DNA of 64,000 bases. Source: Novosphingobium sp. Chol11 (lineage in GTDB: Bacteria > Pseudomonadota > Alphaproteobacteria > Sphingomonadales > Sphingomonadaceae). The notes under the pieces were generated by a model that had not been told where the DNA came from, searched no databases, and saw only the letters and a list, made by a program, of their open reading frames with translations. Position numbers and translations under genes: made by a program. The stretch covers positions 62,001-126,000 of the forward strand of contig CAMDQO010000002.1 in NCBI GenBank assembly GCA_945906105.1, read 5' to 3'. Positions 31,518-40,430 of this stretch are shown here, piece after piece (position 1 is the stretch's first letter; each line of letters opens with the position of its first letter).

Positions 31518-32843
31518 ATGCGCCCAACCTCTCCCCCCAAGACCTACCGGGTCAAAAGCTTCGGCTGCCAGATGAACGTCTATGATGGCGAGCGCATGGC
31601 CGAGCTGCTTGATGCGCAGGGGATTGTTCCGGCGGCGGACGGCGACGACGCTGATCTGGTGGTGCTCAACACCTGCCACATTCGCGAGAAGGCGGTCGAC
31701 CGGGTCTATTCGGATATCGGCCGGTTGAGGCGTGACGATGGCTCATCGCCGCTGATCGCCGTTGCTGGCTGCGTCGCGCAGGCTGAGGGTGATGAGATCA
31801 TGCGGCGGGTGCCTGCTGTCTCCATGGTGGTCGGCCCGCAGGCTTATCACCGCTTGCCGGGGATGTTGGACGAGGCGGTGGCGGGGCGGCGCTCGGTCGA
31901 TACCGATATGCCGGCCGCAACCAAGTTCGATGTGCTGCCCGCGCGGCGCAAGGTGGCGGCTTCCGCCTTCCTCACCGTTCAGGAAGGTTGCGACAAGTTC
32001 TGCACTTACTGTGTGGTGCCCTATACGCGAGGGAGCGAAATCTCGCGCCCCTTTGCCGATCTGATCGCCGAGGCGGAGCGGCTGGTGGGGGCCGGGGCCA
32101 AGGAGATCACGCTGCTCGGCCAGAATGTGAATGCGTGGACGGGTGAAGATGCCAAGGGGCGCGGCGTGGGCCTCGATGGCCTGATCCGCAGCCTTGCCCA
32201 GATCGCCGATCTGCGCCGCATCCGCTATACCACCAGCCACCCCAATGACATGACCGAAGGCTTGCTGATCGCCCATGCCGAGGTCGAAAAGCTGATGCCG
32301 TTCCTCCACCTGCCGGTGCAATCGGGCAGCGACCGGGTGCTGAAGGCGATGAACCGCAGCCATTCGGTGGCAAGCTACCTCAAGGTGCTGGGCCGCGCCC
32401 GCGCGATCCGCCCCGATATCGCGCTGTCAGGCGATTTCATCGTCGGCTTCCCCGGTGAGACCGAGGCCGAATTTGCCGAGACAATCGCGCTGGTCGAACA
32501 GGTCGGCTATGCGCAATGTTTCAGCTTCAAATACAGCCCCCGCCCCGGAACTCCGGCAGCAACCATGGACAGCCAGATCGCGCTGGAGGTAATGGACGAG
32601 CGCCTGCAACGCCTGCAAGCCGCGCTGCAGAAGAGCAGTCTGGCGTTCAACCAGACCTCAGTCGGGCGGACTTGCGAAGTGCTGGTTGACCGGCTCGGGC
32701 GGCGCGAGGGGCAGTGGCTCGGTAAGTCGCCCTGGCTGCAATCGGTGCATTTTATGGGTGAGGCAGCGATTGGCGATGTGGTGAGCGTGGAGCTGACCGA
32801 GGCAGGGCCGAATTCGCTCGCCGGCCGCCTGATCGCTCGGTAA
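31518..32843 (+). CDS. miaB: tRNA-2-methylthio-N6-dimethylallyladenosine synthase
   Basis: A 441-residue radical SAM methylthiotransferase modifying A37 of tRNAs. The UPF0004 N-terminal domain holds three Cys for the auxiliary cluster (Cys17, Cys53, Cys85). The radical SAM cluster is Cys158, Cys162 and Cys165 (EGCDKFCTYCVVPYTRG). A C-terminal TRAM domain covers about 375-441. The length is normal. Genes phoH, ybeY and corC follow, the usual alphaproteobacterial order, after a repeat-filled gap. Confidence 0.97.
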   Translation: MRPTSPPKTYRVKSFGCQMNVYDGERMAELLDAQGIVPAADGDDADLVVLNTCHIREKAVDRVYSDIGRLRRDDGSSPLIAVAGCVAQAEGDEIMRRVPAVSMVVGPQAYHRLPGMLDEAVAGRRSVDTDMPAATKFDVLPARRKVAASAFLTVQEGCDKFCTYCVVPYTRGSEISRPFADLIAEAERLVGAGAKEITLLGQNVNAWTGEDAKGRGVGLDGLIRSLAQIADLRRIRYTTSHPNDMTEGLLIAHAEVEKLMPFLHLPVQSGSDRVLKAMNRSHSVASYLKVLGRARAIRPDIALSGDFIVGFPGETEAEFAETIALVEQVGYAQCFSFKYSPRPGTPAATMDSQIALEVMDERLQRLQAALQKSSLAFNQTSVGRTCEVLVDRLGRREGQWLGKSPWLQSVHFMGEAAIGDVVSVELTEAGPNSLAGRLIAR

Positions 32844-32856
32844 CATTATAATTATT

Positions 32857-33018
32857 TCACGCAAAGGCGCAAAGGCGCAAAGGCGCAAAGGCGCAAAGAG
32901 GTTGCGCCTGAGGCGGAGCCTCCTTCAAGCTCGTTCGTTCCGTTATCCGCATCGTTCATTATTTGAGAATGCCTGCGGCACAGCACAACCTCTTTGCGCC
33001 TTTGCGCCTTTGCGTGAA
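32857..33018. repeat. Octamer tandem array and unequal inverted copy
   Basis: On the left are four perfect GCAAAGGC octamers (32861-32892) plus a variant GCAAAGAG. On the right (32991-33016) is the inverted copy with only two perfect octamers and one variant. The arms would pair as a long hairpin with two unpaired units. A spacer of about 80 bases lies between. This fills the miaB-phoH gap (308 bp), where I see no gene. The unequal arm lengths point to slippage. Confidence 0.8.
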
Positions 33019-33115
33019 CCAAAAATGTTGCTCAGCGCACACGCCTGAATATATTCCACAGTCCTGTCACGCCTGACGCTTGCCTGTAACAAACACGCGC
33101 CTATCTTGGCTTCGT

Positions 33116-33135
33116 GGGCTGCGACCCCGCAGCCC
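33116..33135 (+). other. Leader hairpin before phoH
   Basis: GGGCTGCG / CGCAGCCC with a 4-base ACCC loop ends seven bases before the AAAGGAG ribosome site of phoH. It may affect translation initiation. Confidence 0.45.
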
Positions 33136-33151
33136 TGATTGAAAGGAGCGC

Positions 33152-34171
33152 ATGACCCGCAAAACCGCTCGCGTCCAGAACGTGACGCATCTCAAACCCG
33201 AACCACCCAAGCGTGCCCGGGCTGAACTTGAATTCGATGAACCCGCCGTGCTCGGCGCGTTATTCGGACAGTTTGATGCCAATCTGATCCTGCTGGAAAA
33301 CCGGCTGAGCGTCTATATCGCGGCCCGCGGCAATCGCATCCAGATCGAAGGCAGCCCTGATGCTGTCGCCCGCGCCCGCGAAGTGCTCAAAACCATGCAC
33401 CAGCGCCTGCTCCAAGGCCATGAACTCGATGTCGGCGCGGTTGAAGCGCTGATCGCCATGTCGAATGAGCCGACACTCGAAGGCATCGTCACCGGCGATC
33501 TCGGCTCGCCATCGGTGATGATCCGCACCCGCAAGAAAGTGATCCTGCCGCGCTCTGCCATGCAGATCGAATATATGAAGGCGCTGGCACGGGAAGATAT
33601 CATCTTCGCACTGGGGCCAGCAGGCACCGGCAAAACCTATGTCGCGGTGGCGCAGGCGGTCAGCCAGTTAATGAACGGCTCGGTCCAGCGGCTGATCCTG
33701 TCCCGCCCGGCGGTGGAAGCAGGCGAGCGGCTGGGCTTCCTGCCCGGCGACATGAAGGAAAAGGTCGATCCCTATCTGCGCCCGCTGTATGATGCGCTCT
33801 ATGATTGCATGCCGCCCGAACAGGTTGAGCGGCGGCTGGCTAATGGCGAGATCGAGATCGCGCCGATCGCCTTCATGCGCGGGCGGACATTGGCCGATGC
33901 CTTCGTCATCCTTGATGAAGCGCAGAACACCACACCGGCGCAGATGAAAATGTTCCTCACCCGCTTCGGCCAGAACAGCCGCATGGTGGTCTGCGGCGAT
34001 CCCAAACAGGTCGATATTCCTGGCGGGGTCGAGCATTCGGGTCTGGCCGATGCGGTCAAGCGGCTGGAAGGGGTGGATGGCATTGCGGTGACGCGGTTTA
34101 GTGTTGCCGATGTCGTGCGCCACCCGATCGTCGGGCGGATTGTCGAGGCTTATGAAGGGAAGGAGGCGTAG
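33152..34171 (+). CDS. phoH: PhoH-like ATPase
   Basis: A 339-residue cytosolic P-loop ATPase, probably an RNA helicase or ribosome-maturation partner of YbeY. Walker A is GPAGTGKT (155-162), followed by LSRPAVEAGERLGFLPGD and the Walker B-type AFVILDEAQN. The N-terminal 70 residues carry a KH-like segment. AAAGGAG lies four bases from the ATG. It is followed by ybeY after 56 bases and corC, the standard phoH-ybeY-corC operon. Confidence 0.95.
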   Translation: MTRKTARVQNVTHLKPEPPKRARAELEFDEPAVLGALFGQFDANLILLENRLSVYIAARGNRIQIEGSPDAVARAREVLKTMHQRLLQGHELDVGAVEALIAMSNEPTLEGIVTGDLGSPSVMIRTRKKVILPRSAMQIEYMKALAREDIIFALGPAGTGKTYVAVAQAVSQLMNGSVQRLILSRPAVEAGERLGFLPGDMKEKVDPYLRPLYDALYDCMPPEQVERRLANGEIEIAPIAFMRGRTLADAFVILDEAQNTTPAQMKMFLTRFGQNSRMVVCGDPKQVDIPGGVEHSGLADAVKRLEGVDGIAVTRFSVADVVRHPIVGRIVEAYEGKEA

Positions 34172-34227
34172 CCTGCGGTTTTGCAGACGGGGTTGAAGAA
34201 GCGCGCGCGCTACCCTAGCCCAAGATC

Positions 34228-34716
34228 ATGATCTCCCTCGAAATCGCCATCGAATCCCCTTGGCCTCCCGCCATCGACTGGGCGGACCTTGCTGTCGTCG
34301 CAACCGAGGCAGCCAGCACTGTCGCGCCTGAACTTGCCAATGCACGGCTTTCCGCCAGCCTGCTGTTTGCCGATGATGCCGAGGTTCACGCGCTGAACCG
34401 GCAATGGCGGGCGAAAGACAAGCCGACCAATGTGCTGTCCTTCCCGATGCTGGAGCGCGTGGAATTGCTGGCCCTCAGCCCAGATGGCCCGCCCGAACTG
34501 CTGGGTGATATTGCCATGGCGCTGGAAACCTGCACGCGAGAGGCTGAGGAAAAGGGCATCAGCCTTGAACATCATGCCACGCACCTGATTGTTCACGGCC
34601 TGCTCCACCTTGCCGGATTTGACCATGAAATATCACCGCAACACGCCGAAGCCATGGAAGCATTGGAAATAAAGGCGCTTGCCAGCATGGGGATCGCCAA
34701 CCCATATAGCGATTGA
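34228..34716 (+). CDS. ybeY: Endoribonuclease YbeY
   Basis: A 162-residue zinc-dependent endoribonuclease needed for 16S rRNA 3'-end maturation and ribosome quality control. The motif HGLLHLAGFDH at 123-133 supplies the three zinc His (123, 127, 133). NVLSFPM (68-74) is the conserved substrate-side segment. It lies between phoH and corC. Confidence 0.95.
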   Translation: MISLEIAIESPWPPAIDWADLAVVATEAASTVAPELANARLSASLLFADDAEVHALNRQWRAKDKPTNVLSFPMLERVELLALSPDGPPELLGDIAMALETCTREAEEKGISLEHHATHLIVHGLLHLAGFDHEISPQHAEAMEALEIKALASMGIANPYSD

Positions 34717-34759
34717 GACAATTGCAACTGCGCGTTGCTTAAAGGGACTGACGATTTCG

Positions 34760-35656
34760 ATGGCTGAAGGCGGAACTGGAGACTCGGATAGTAGGGCAAC
34801 GCTGTGGGGAACACTCCGCAGCCTGCTGGGCTATGGCCACGATCAGAGCCTGCGCGCACAGCTTGAAGAAGCGATTGACGAGCATGAGGAAGATTCCAGC
34901 CCCGGTCCGGTCGGCGATCTTTCCCCGCTTGAGCGTCAGATGCTGCGCAACCTGCTGCATTTCAGCGAAACCGATGTCGATGATGTTTCGATCCCGCGCC
35001 GCGAAATCATCGCCGTACCTGCCACATCAAGCTGGGACGAGGTGGTCTGCGCCTTTGCCGAACATGGTCACACCCGCATGCCGGTTTATGGTGAGAGCCT
35101 TGATGAGATCAAAGGCATGATCCACATCAAGGATGTGTTCCCGTTTCTGGCGACTGGCAAACCCCCGCCGAAGGACTGGACCGTGCTGATGCGCCAGCCG
35201 CTGTTCGTGCCGCAATCACGCTCTGCGCTTGATGTGCTCGCCGATATGCGCGCCAGCCGGATGCACCTTGCCATGGTGTTTGACGAATATTCGGGCACCG
35301 AAGGCCTCGTCACCATCGAGGATCTGGTCGAGGAAATCGTTGGCGATATCGAGGATGAGCATGACGATGCACCAGAGGAACTGCTGGTGCTGATCGAAGA
35401 CGGCATGTGGGATGCCGATGCCCGCGCCGAGCTGGAAGATGTCGGTGCCCGCATCGACCCGCGCCTTGGCCAGGTGGATGAGGATGTCGACACACTGGGC
35501 GGCCTTGCCTCGCTGCTGGCCGAACAGGTGCCGCCAGTCGGGGCCATGCTGCTGCATGACAGCGGCTGGAGACTGGAAGTCACCGCCGGCAATCAGCGCC
35601 ACGTCACCCGGCTGCGGCTGCACCCCCCGCAGCAACACGAAACTTCGGACGAGTAA
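34760..35656 (+). CDS. CorC/HlyC family CBS-domain protein
   Basis: A 298-residue hemolysin-family protein without the membrane DUF21 domain. It has a tandem CBS pair (about 80-205) followed by a CorC_HlyC (transporter-associated) domain (about 215-293). GEIKGMIHIKD-type and VFDEYSGTEGLVTIEDLVEEIVGDI segments are diagnostic. It is implicated in Mg2+/Co2+ homeostasis or membrane stress. The start is the ATG at 34760, 43 bases after ybeY. LysR follows after six bases, an unusual operon partner. Confidence 0.9.
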   Translation: MAEGGTGDSDSRATLWGTLRSLLGYGHDQSLRAQLEEAIDEHEEDSSPGPVGDLSPLERQMLRNLLHFSETDVDDVSIPRREIIAVPATSSWDEVVCAFAEHGHTRMPVYGESLDEIKGMIHIKDVFPFLATGKPPPKDWTVLMRQPLFVPQSRSALDVLADMRASRMHLAMVFDEYSGTEGLVTIEDLVEEIVGDIEDEHDDAPEELLVLIEDGMWDADARAELEDVGARIDPRLGQVDEDVDTLGGLASLLAEQVPPVGAMLLHDSGWRLEVTAGNQRHVTRLRLHPPQQHETSDE

Positions 35657-35662
35657 CCACAG

Positions 35663-36541
35663 ATGCGCCGCCTCCCACCGCTTCGCGCGCTCGAAGCCTT
35701 TGTCCGTGTCGTCCGTTCAGGTTCCGCCAAGGCCGCTGCAAGCGAACTTGGCCTGAGCCCGTCTGCCCTGTCCCGCCGCTTGCAAAGCCTTGAAGACTTC
35801 GTCGGCAAAAAGCTGTTCCTGCGCCAGCATCAATCACTGAAGCTGACCGAGGATGGTCAGGCTTTTTATGATGCGGTCAATCCCAGTCTTGAGGAACTGG
35901 CCGAGGCTGTCGAATCGCAAGTGGAGAACGGCCAGGTTCTGCGCCTGCATCTGGGTGTGCCATCGCTGTTCGGCGAGCAACGCTTGTTCCCGCACCTGCT
36001 GGCGCTGCGCAAGCTCCACCCGCGCCTGCATATCGATGTCGACACGGGTCCGCATCTCGATAATCGGCTGGGTGATACGCTCGATGCCGCCATCGTGCTG
36101 GCCCGCGCACCGGATGAGGCGCTCTATTCCTTCCAGCTTGATCACAACCGTGTCTATGCCATCACCTCCAAGGCGCTGGCTGCCGAGTTAGGTAATGAGC
36201 CAGACATCAAGAAGCTGTCAAAGCAGACTTTCCTGATTCATCACGATCTGCCTGAAAGCTTTGCCGCCTGGAAGCAAGCGATGCAGCTTGAAGCGCTGGA
36301 ACCGGCGGCAATTGACCATTTCGATTCAGGTCAGTTGATCCTTGAGGCCGCCGCCCAAGGGCTTGGCATTGCGATCATGCATGACGATCACTTCACCCGG
36401 TCCGGCGATGCCCGACTGGCGCGGCTTTATGATGTGACTGTCGAGAGCCCCTACAGCTACTGGTTCGTCTGCCGCCCGCGCGCCTTGCAGACCCGGCCGG
36501 TGCGGCTGTTTCACGATTGGCTGCTCAAGGCCGAGGTATAA
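35663..36541 (+). CDS. LysR family transcriptional regulator
   Basis: A 292-residue LTTR resembling the GcvA group. The winged helix-turn-helix is at the N-terminus (LPPLRALEAFVRVVRSGSAKAAASELGLSPSALSRRLQSLE, about 4-45), followed by a periplasmic-binding-protein-like effector domain (about 88-290). It begins six bases after corC and overlaps a convergent membrane-protein gene by 17 bases. No divergent target gene is present, so its regulon cannot be read from context. Confidence 0.92.
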   Translation: MRRLPPLRALEAFVRVVRSGSAKAAASELGLSPSALSRRLQSLEDFVGKKLFLRQHQSLKLTEDGQAFYDAVNPSLEELAEAVESQVENGQVLRLHLGVPSLFGEQRLFPHLLALRKLHPRLHIDVDTGPHLDNRLGDTLDAAIVLARAPDEALYSFQLDHNRVYAITSKALAAELGNEPDIKKLSKQTFLIHHDLPESFAAWKQAMQLEALEPAAIDHFDSGQLILEAAAQGLGIAIMHDDHFTRSGDARLARLYDVTVESPYSYWFVCRPRALQTRPVRLFHDWLLKAEV

Positions 36542-37958
36542 AGGTCACACTGGTGGCGTCCGCCTGAATCTCACGCCAGTGGCTGGTATCTGCACGCAAC
36601 GCCGCGATGAGCGCCGGGTCAGTGACGGTCGAAAGCAACCAGGCAGAGGGACGATAGCGCGTTGTGATCGCGGCAAGGTCTGCCTTGCCCGCAAGAATAT
36701 CGCGATAAAGGCTCCACTCGGCATCGCTATAACGCCAGTAACGCCCGTCAAAACCCACCTGCCAATCCGGCCAGCCAGCGTCGATCACCGGCCCGCCAAA
36801 TGCGAATCCACAAAATATGGTGCCCTTGATGCCCGCTGCCTTGAGCCGCTCGATGCCCTGCACCGGGATTCCGCTATCCATGGTGACTGGCCCGCGCAGG
36901 ATCACCAGCAGCAGCGCCAGCAAAGCTCCGGCAGGGTAAAGCAGCAGTGCGGCACGGCTGCCTGCCGCTTTCTTGCTTCCCGGTTCGCGTCCCGCAGCCA
37001 ATGGCACCAGTGCGAGTGCCCAGAACAGCATGAACCGCGCCGAAACCAGCGCCATGACCAGAAACACTACCGCGCCAGCAATGTCTGCCAAATCAAGGGA
37101 GCGGCGGTGCTGAAACACCAGCACGCCAATCACGGCATGGAGAACAGCAAACCACGGCAAAAAATCACGGCTTGCCGGATCAAGCAGTGATAGCCACTCG
37201 GTCGCACCCATGGCGACGCTCTGCTGCGCATTGGCGAGCGAAACCGCCAGCACTCCGAAGCCCGCCGGGGTGGCGAATGTGGCCAGCGCAGCGATCAGGC
37301 ACAGCGCCGTCTCGTGCCATGGTGGCGCGGCGCGGCGTTCTGGCCCAAGCCAGCCGAGCCATGCCAGCCAGCCCGGTCCGCCGCGCGCCGCAAGATAGAT
37401 CGCCGCAACGCTGACCGAGGGGTGAAGGTTTTGCCATAGCACCAGCAGCGCCGCCCCCAACCCGAGCCATGTGCCGAAACGCAGAGTCTGGTGCTGCACG
37501 AGCAACAACAGCAGACCAAAACCCAGCACGGCAAAGCTCTGCGGACGCAGGCCGGAAAACGGGAAAGCCACAGCAATACAGACCACCAGCGCCAGACCCA
37601 GTGCGAGGTTGCCGGCCCCACGCCGCCGGGCCGCCAGCCCCGCCGCGACAAAGCCGCCGCTCCAGGCCAGGGCATCGATCAGCTGCACCCCGCGCCAGCC
37701 AGCAATCCGCCGCATCAGCGCCAGCAGAAGCTGTGCCAGCACGGAAAGCTGCGGCAGTGGTTCATTCAAATGCGTGGCAGCAAACGGCTCGCGGGTGATG
37801 AGCCACCCGCTATCGAGCATCAGATCACCCAGCCGCAGCTGCCAGAATATATCAACATCATTGACCGGCCGCAGCAGCAGCAGCCAGACCAGCAGCACCG
37901 GCACCAGCAGCCAGCCGTGGCCTCGCAAGACCCCGGCTATGCTGCTGTCCGATGGCAT
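36525..37958 (-). CDS. Polytopic membrane protein, glycosyltransferase-like layout
   Basis: A 477-residue protein with about ten hydrophobic segments and a soluble C-terminus of about 100 residues. After the first segment it reads PVNDVDIFWQLRLGDLMLDSG, then ITREPFAAT. The order D-x-D-x-FWQLRLG and REPF resembles the first loop of GT-C/PMT-like membrane glycosyltransferases, where acidic residues bind the lipid-linked donor. The family is not certain. It overlaps the convergent lysR by 17 bases and lies 27 bases downstream of ppiB. Confidence 0.7.
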   Translation of the reverse strand: MPSDSSIAGVLRGHGWLLVPVLLVWLLLLRPVNDVDIFWQLRLGDLMLDSGWLITREPFAATHLNEPLPQLSVLAQLLLALMRRIAGWRGVQLIDALAWSGGFVAAGLAARRRGAGNLALGLALVVCIAVAFPFSGLRPQSFAVLGFGLLLLLVQHQTLRFGTWLGLGAALLVLWQNLHPSVSVAAIYLAARGGPGWLAWLGWLGPERRAAPPWHETALCLIAALATFATPAGFGVLAVSLANAQQSVAMGATEWLSLLDPASRDFLPWFAVLHAVIGVLVFQHRRSLDLADIAGAVVFLVMALVSARFMLFWALALVPLAAGREPGSKKAAGSRAALLLYPAGALLALLLVILRGPVTMDSGIPVQGIERLKAAGIKGTIFCGFAFGGPVIDAGWPDWQVGFDGRYWRYSDAEWSLYRDILAGKADLAAITTRYRPSAWLLSTVTDPALIAALRADTSHWREIQADATSVTFIPRP

Positions 37959-37985
37959 GGTGCCAGCTGCTCCCGGCCTGACGGA

Positions 37986-38444
37986 TCAGCCCGCGCTGAC
38001 GCTCGCCTTGACGATCTTGCCCGGCTCGCGCGGTGGCTCGCCCTTGGGCAGCGCGTCAACGTGCTCCATGCCTTCTTCAACCACGCCCCAGGCAGTGTAC
38101 TGCCTGTCGAGGAAGCGGGCATCGTCAAAGCAGATGAAGAACTGGCTGTTGGCAGAGTTCGGCGCGCTGGAGCGGGCCATCGAGCAGACGCCGCGGACAT
38201 GTGGTTCAGCGTTGAATTCGGCTTGCAGATCGGGCTTGGAAGAGCCGCCCATGCCGGTGCCATCGGGGCAGCCGCCCTGCGCCATGAAGCCGGGGATCAC
38301 GCGGTGGAACTTTACTCCGTCGTAAAAGCCCTCGCCCGCCAGCTCCTTGATCCGCGCGACATGGCCGGGGGCCAGATCGGGGCGAAGCTTGATTTTGACG
38401 TCGCCGCCAGAGCTCAGGGAAAGGTTCAGATATTCGTCAGCCAT
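37986..38444 (-). CDS. ppiB: Peptidyl-prolyl cis-trans isomerase (cyclophilin)
   Basis: A 152-residue cytosolic cyclophilin. FHRVIPGFMAQGG is the active-site signature with the catalytic Arg, and SMARSSAPNSANSQFFICF is the second conserved block. There is no signal peptide, so it resembles PpiB rather than the periplasmic PpiA. It accelerates proline isomerisation in folding proteins. Confidence 0.95.
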   Translation of the reverse strand: MADEYLNLSLSSGGDVKIKLRPDLAPGHVARIKELAGEGFYDGVKFHRVIPGFMAQGGCPDGTGMGGSSKPDLQAEFNAEPHVRGVCSMARSSAPNSANSQFFICFDDARFLDRQYTAWGVVEEGMEHVDALPKGEPPREPGKIVKASVSAG

Positions 38445-38569
38445 GGGGAATCTCCTGTTATTTTGCGCTTCCTATAAGACGGCGGCAAATAAAGTCACGC
38501 ATTGGCTTTGAGCCCCCCGTCTCTATTGGCTAGGTTGCAATTGCGAAATCCCAGCCTAGACCGGGCGCC

Positions 38570-40003
38570 ATGAACCCCGAGGATCACGATAACACGCTGC
38601 TGCATGAGGCCGCTGATGCGGTGGCCGACGCGCGCGAGTCCGAAAGCCTCGACGAGGAAAACACCCTCAAGCCCGAATTTGTGCGTCGGGTGCGCGATGC
38701 GCTCGAAGCGGGCGAGCGTGACGCGGTTTATGATCTGGTCGAACCGCTGCACCACGCCGATATCGCCGATCTGTTCGAGCTGCTGAACGCCGATGAGCGC
38801 CCGGAACTTGCCCGCGCGATCACCGACCTGATGGGGCCGGAAGTTTTTGCCGAACTGAATGACCATGTCCGCGAACTGATCGTCGAATCGCTCCCCGCCG
38901 GAACCGTTGCCGACATCGCCGAACAGCTCGATACCGATGACGCCGTCGCGATGATCGAGGATCTTGACGACGAGGATCGTGAAGCCGTCCTCGCCGAGAT
39001 GGAGCCCGAAGACCGCGCTGCCATCGAATCGGCGCTGGCCTATCCCGAAGAGAGCGCGGGCCGCCTGATGAGCCGCGATTTCATCGCGGTGCCCGAACAT
39101 ATGAGCGTCGGCAGCCTGATCGATTACCTGCGCGAAAATCCCGATCTTTCCACAGAGTTCTGGGAAATTTTTGTCGTTGACACCAGCCATCATCCCATCG
39201 GCACCTGCGCGCTCAGCTGGGTCTTGCGAACCCCGCGCGGCGTGGCGCTCGCCGATGTCATGACGCGCGATCAGACACTGATTCCGGTCGGTATGGATCA
39301 GGAAGAAGTGGCGCTGCGCTTTCAGAAATACGCGCTGATTTCCGCCGCCGTGGTTGATGAATCGGGGCGGCTGGTCGGCCAGATCACCGTCGATGACGTC
39401 GTCCACATCATTCAGGAAGAAGCCGGCGAAGACGTGCTGCTGCTCTCGGGCGCGGGCGATGGCGATATCAACGAACCGATCCGTGACAGCTATTTCAGCC
39501 GTGTGCGCTGGCTGATAGCCAACCTGATCACCGCGCTGCTTGGCGCAACGATCATCACCGCGTTTGGCGGGGCAATCGAAAAGCTAGTGGCGCTCGCCGC
39601 CTTGACCCCGATGGTCGCCTCGATCGGTGGCAATGCGGGGACGCAGACCATGGCCGTCACCGTGCGCGCGCTGGCCACCAACCAGCTGACCCGCGCCAAC
39701 ACTGCCCGCATCCTGATGCGCGAATTCCGCGTCGCCCTGCTCAACGGCAGCACCGTCGCCACGCTGATCGGTGTTGCCACCGCACTGGTCTTCCAGAACC
39801 CGCTGCTCGGCACGGTGATCGGCACGGCTGTGATGATCAACATCATCACCGCAGGACTGGCGGGCGTGCTGGTGCCGGTGGTGTTTGACCGGCTTGATCA
39901 GGACCCCGCTGTGGCCAGTTCGGTATTCGTCACCATGATCACCGATTCGATGGGCTTTTTTGCCTTTCTAGGGCTGGCGGTGTTGAGCGGGCTGGTGGGC
40001 TAA
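38570..40003 (+). CDS. mgtE: Magnesium transporter MgtE
   Basis: A 477-residue Mg2+ channel. The N-terminal MgtE_N superhelix (about 30-150) contains LEAGERDAVYDLVEPLHHADIADL-type helices, followed by a CBS pair (about 155-280) that senses Mg2+. Five transmembrane helices follow (about 305-477), with TPMVASIGGNAGTQ as the pore signature. It is followed three bases later by the DUF1489 gene. Confidence 0.96.
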   Translation: MNPEDHDNTLLHEAADAVADARESESLDEENTLKPEFVRRVRDALEAGERDAVYDLVEPLHHADIADLFELLNADERPELARAITDLMGPEVFAELNDHVRELIVESLPAGTVADIAEQLDTDDAVAMIEDLDDEDREAVLAEMEPEDRAAIESALAYPEESAGRLMSRDFIAVPEHMSVGSLIDYLRENPDLSTEFWEIFVVDTSHHPIGTCALSWVLRTPRGVALADVMTRDQTLIPVGMDQEEVALRFQKYALISAAVVDESGRLVGQITVDDVVHIIQEEAGEDVLLLSGAGDGDINEPIRDSYFSRVRWLIANLITALLGATIITAFGGAIEKLVALAALTPMVASIGGNAGTQTMAVTVRALATNQLTRANTARILMREFRVALLNGSTVATLIGVATALVFQNPLLGTVIGTAVMINIITAGLAGVLVPVVFDRLDQDPAVASSVFVTMITDSMGFFAFLGLAVLSGLVG

Positions 40004-40006
40004 ACC

Positions 40007-40420
40007 ATGCCCCTCCACCTGACAAAAGTGGCCTTCGGCGCGCAGTCGATGGAAGAGATGCACACTTGGTTCGCGGGGCGCGGTGACGAGGCGCTGCTGA
40101 CCACGCGCTATCTGCCCAAACGGCATGAGGAAATCGTACCGAGCGAGGGCAACCCGGGCGGCTCGCTGTTCTGGATCTACAAACACCAACTCGTCGCCCG
40201 CTCCCCGATCCTGCGCTTCACAGAGGCCGAGCTCGGCAAGACCCACATCGTCATTTCAACCGCACTGATCGACGTCCACCCCCGGCCCAAACGCGCGCAC
40301 CAAGGCTGGCGCTATCTCAGCGACGAGGACGCCCCGGTTGATCTGTGTGCGGGCGAGAGCGCGGGCGATGTAATGCCGGTGGGGCTGGCGGGGGAATTGG
40401 CAAGGCTGGGGCTGGTTTAG
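40007..40420 (+). CDS. DUF1489 family protein
   Basis: A 137-residue protein restricted to alphaproteobacteria, recognised by MPLHLTKVAFGAQ, TRYLPKRHEEI and SLFWIYKHQLVARSPIL, ending near HQGWRYL. The role is unknown; the family may be nucleic-acid related. It is three bases after mgtE and likely co-transcribed. The next gene (nudC) is convergent, ten bases away. Confidence 0.88.
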   Translation: MPLHLTKVAFGAQSMEEMHTWFAGRGDEALLTTRYLPKRHEEIVPSEGNPGGSLFWIYKHQLVARSPILRFTEAELGKTHIVISTALIDVHPRPKRAHQGWRYLSDEDAPVDLCAGESAGDVMPVGLAGELARLGLV

Positions 40421-40430
40421 GGAACAAAAT

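Noticed and set aside
32857-33018. CRISPR-like direct repeats
   Set aside because: The octamers are contiguous without unique spacers and occur as an inverted pair; no cas genes are nearby.
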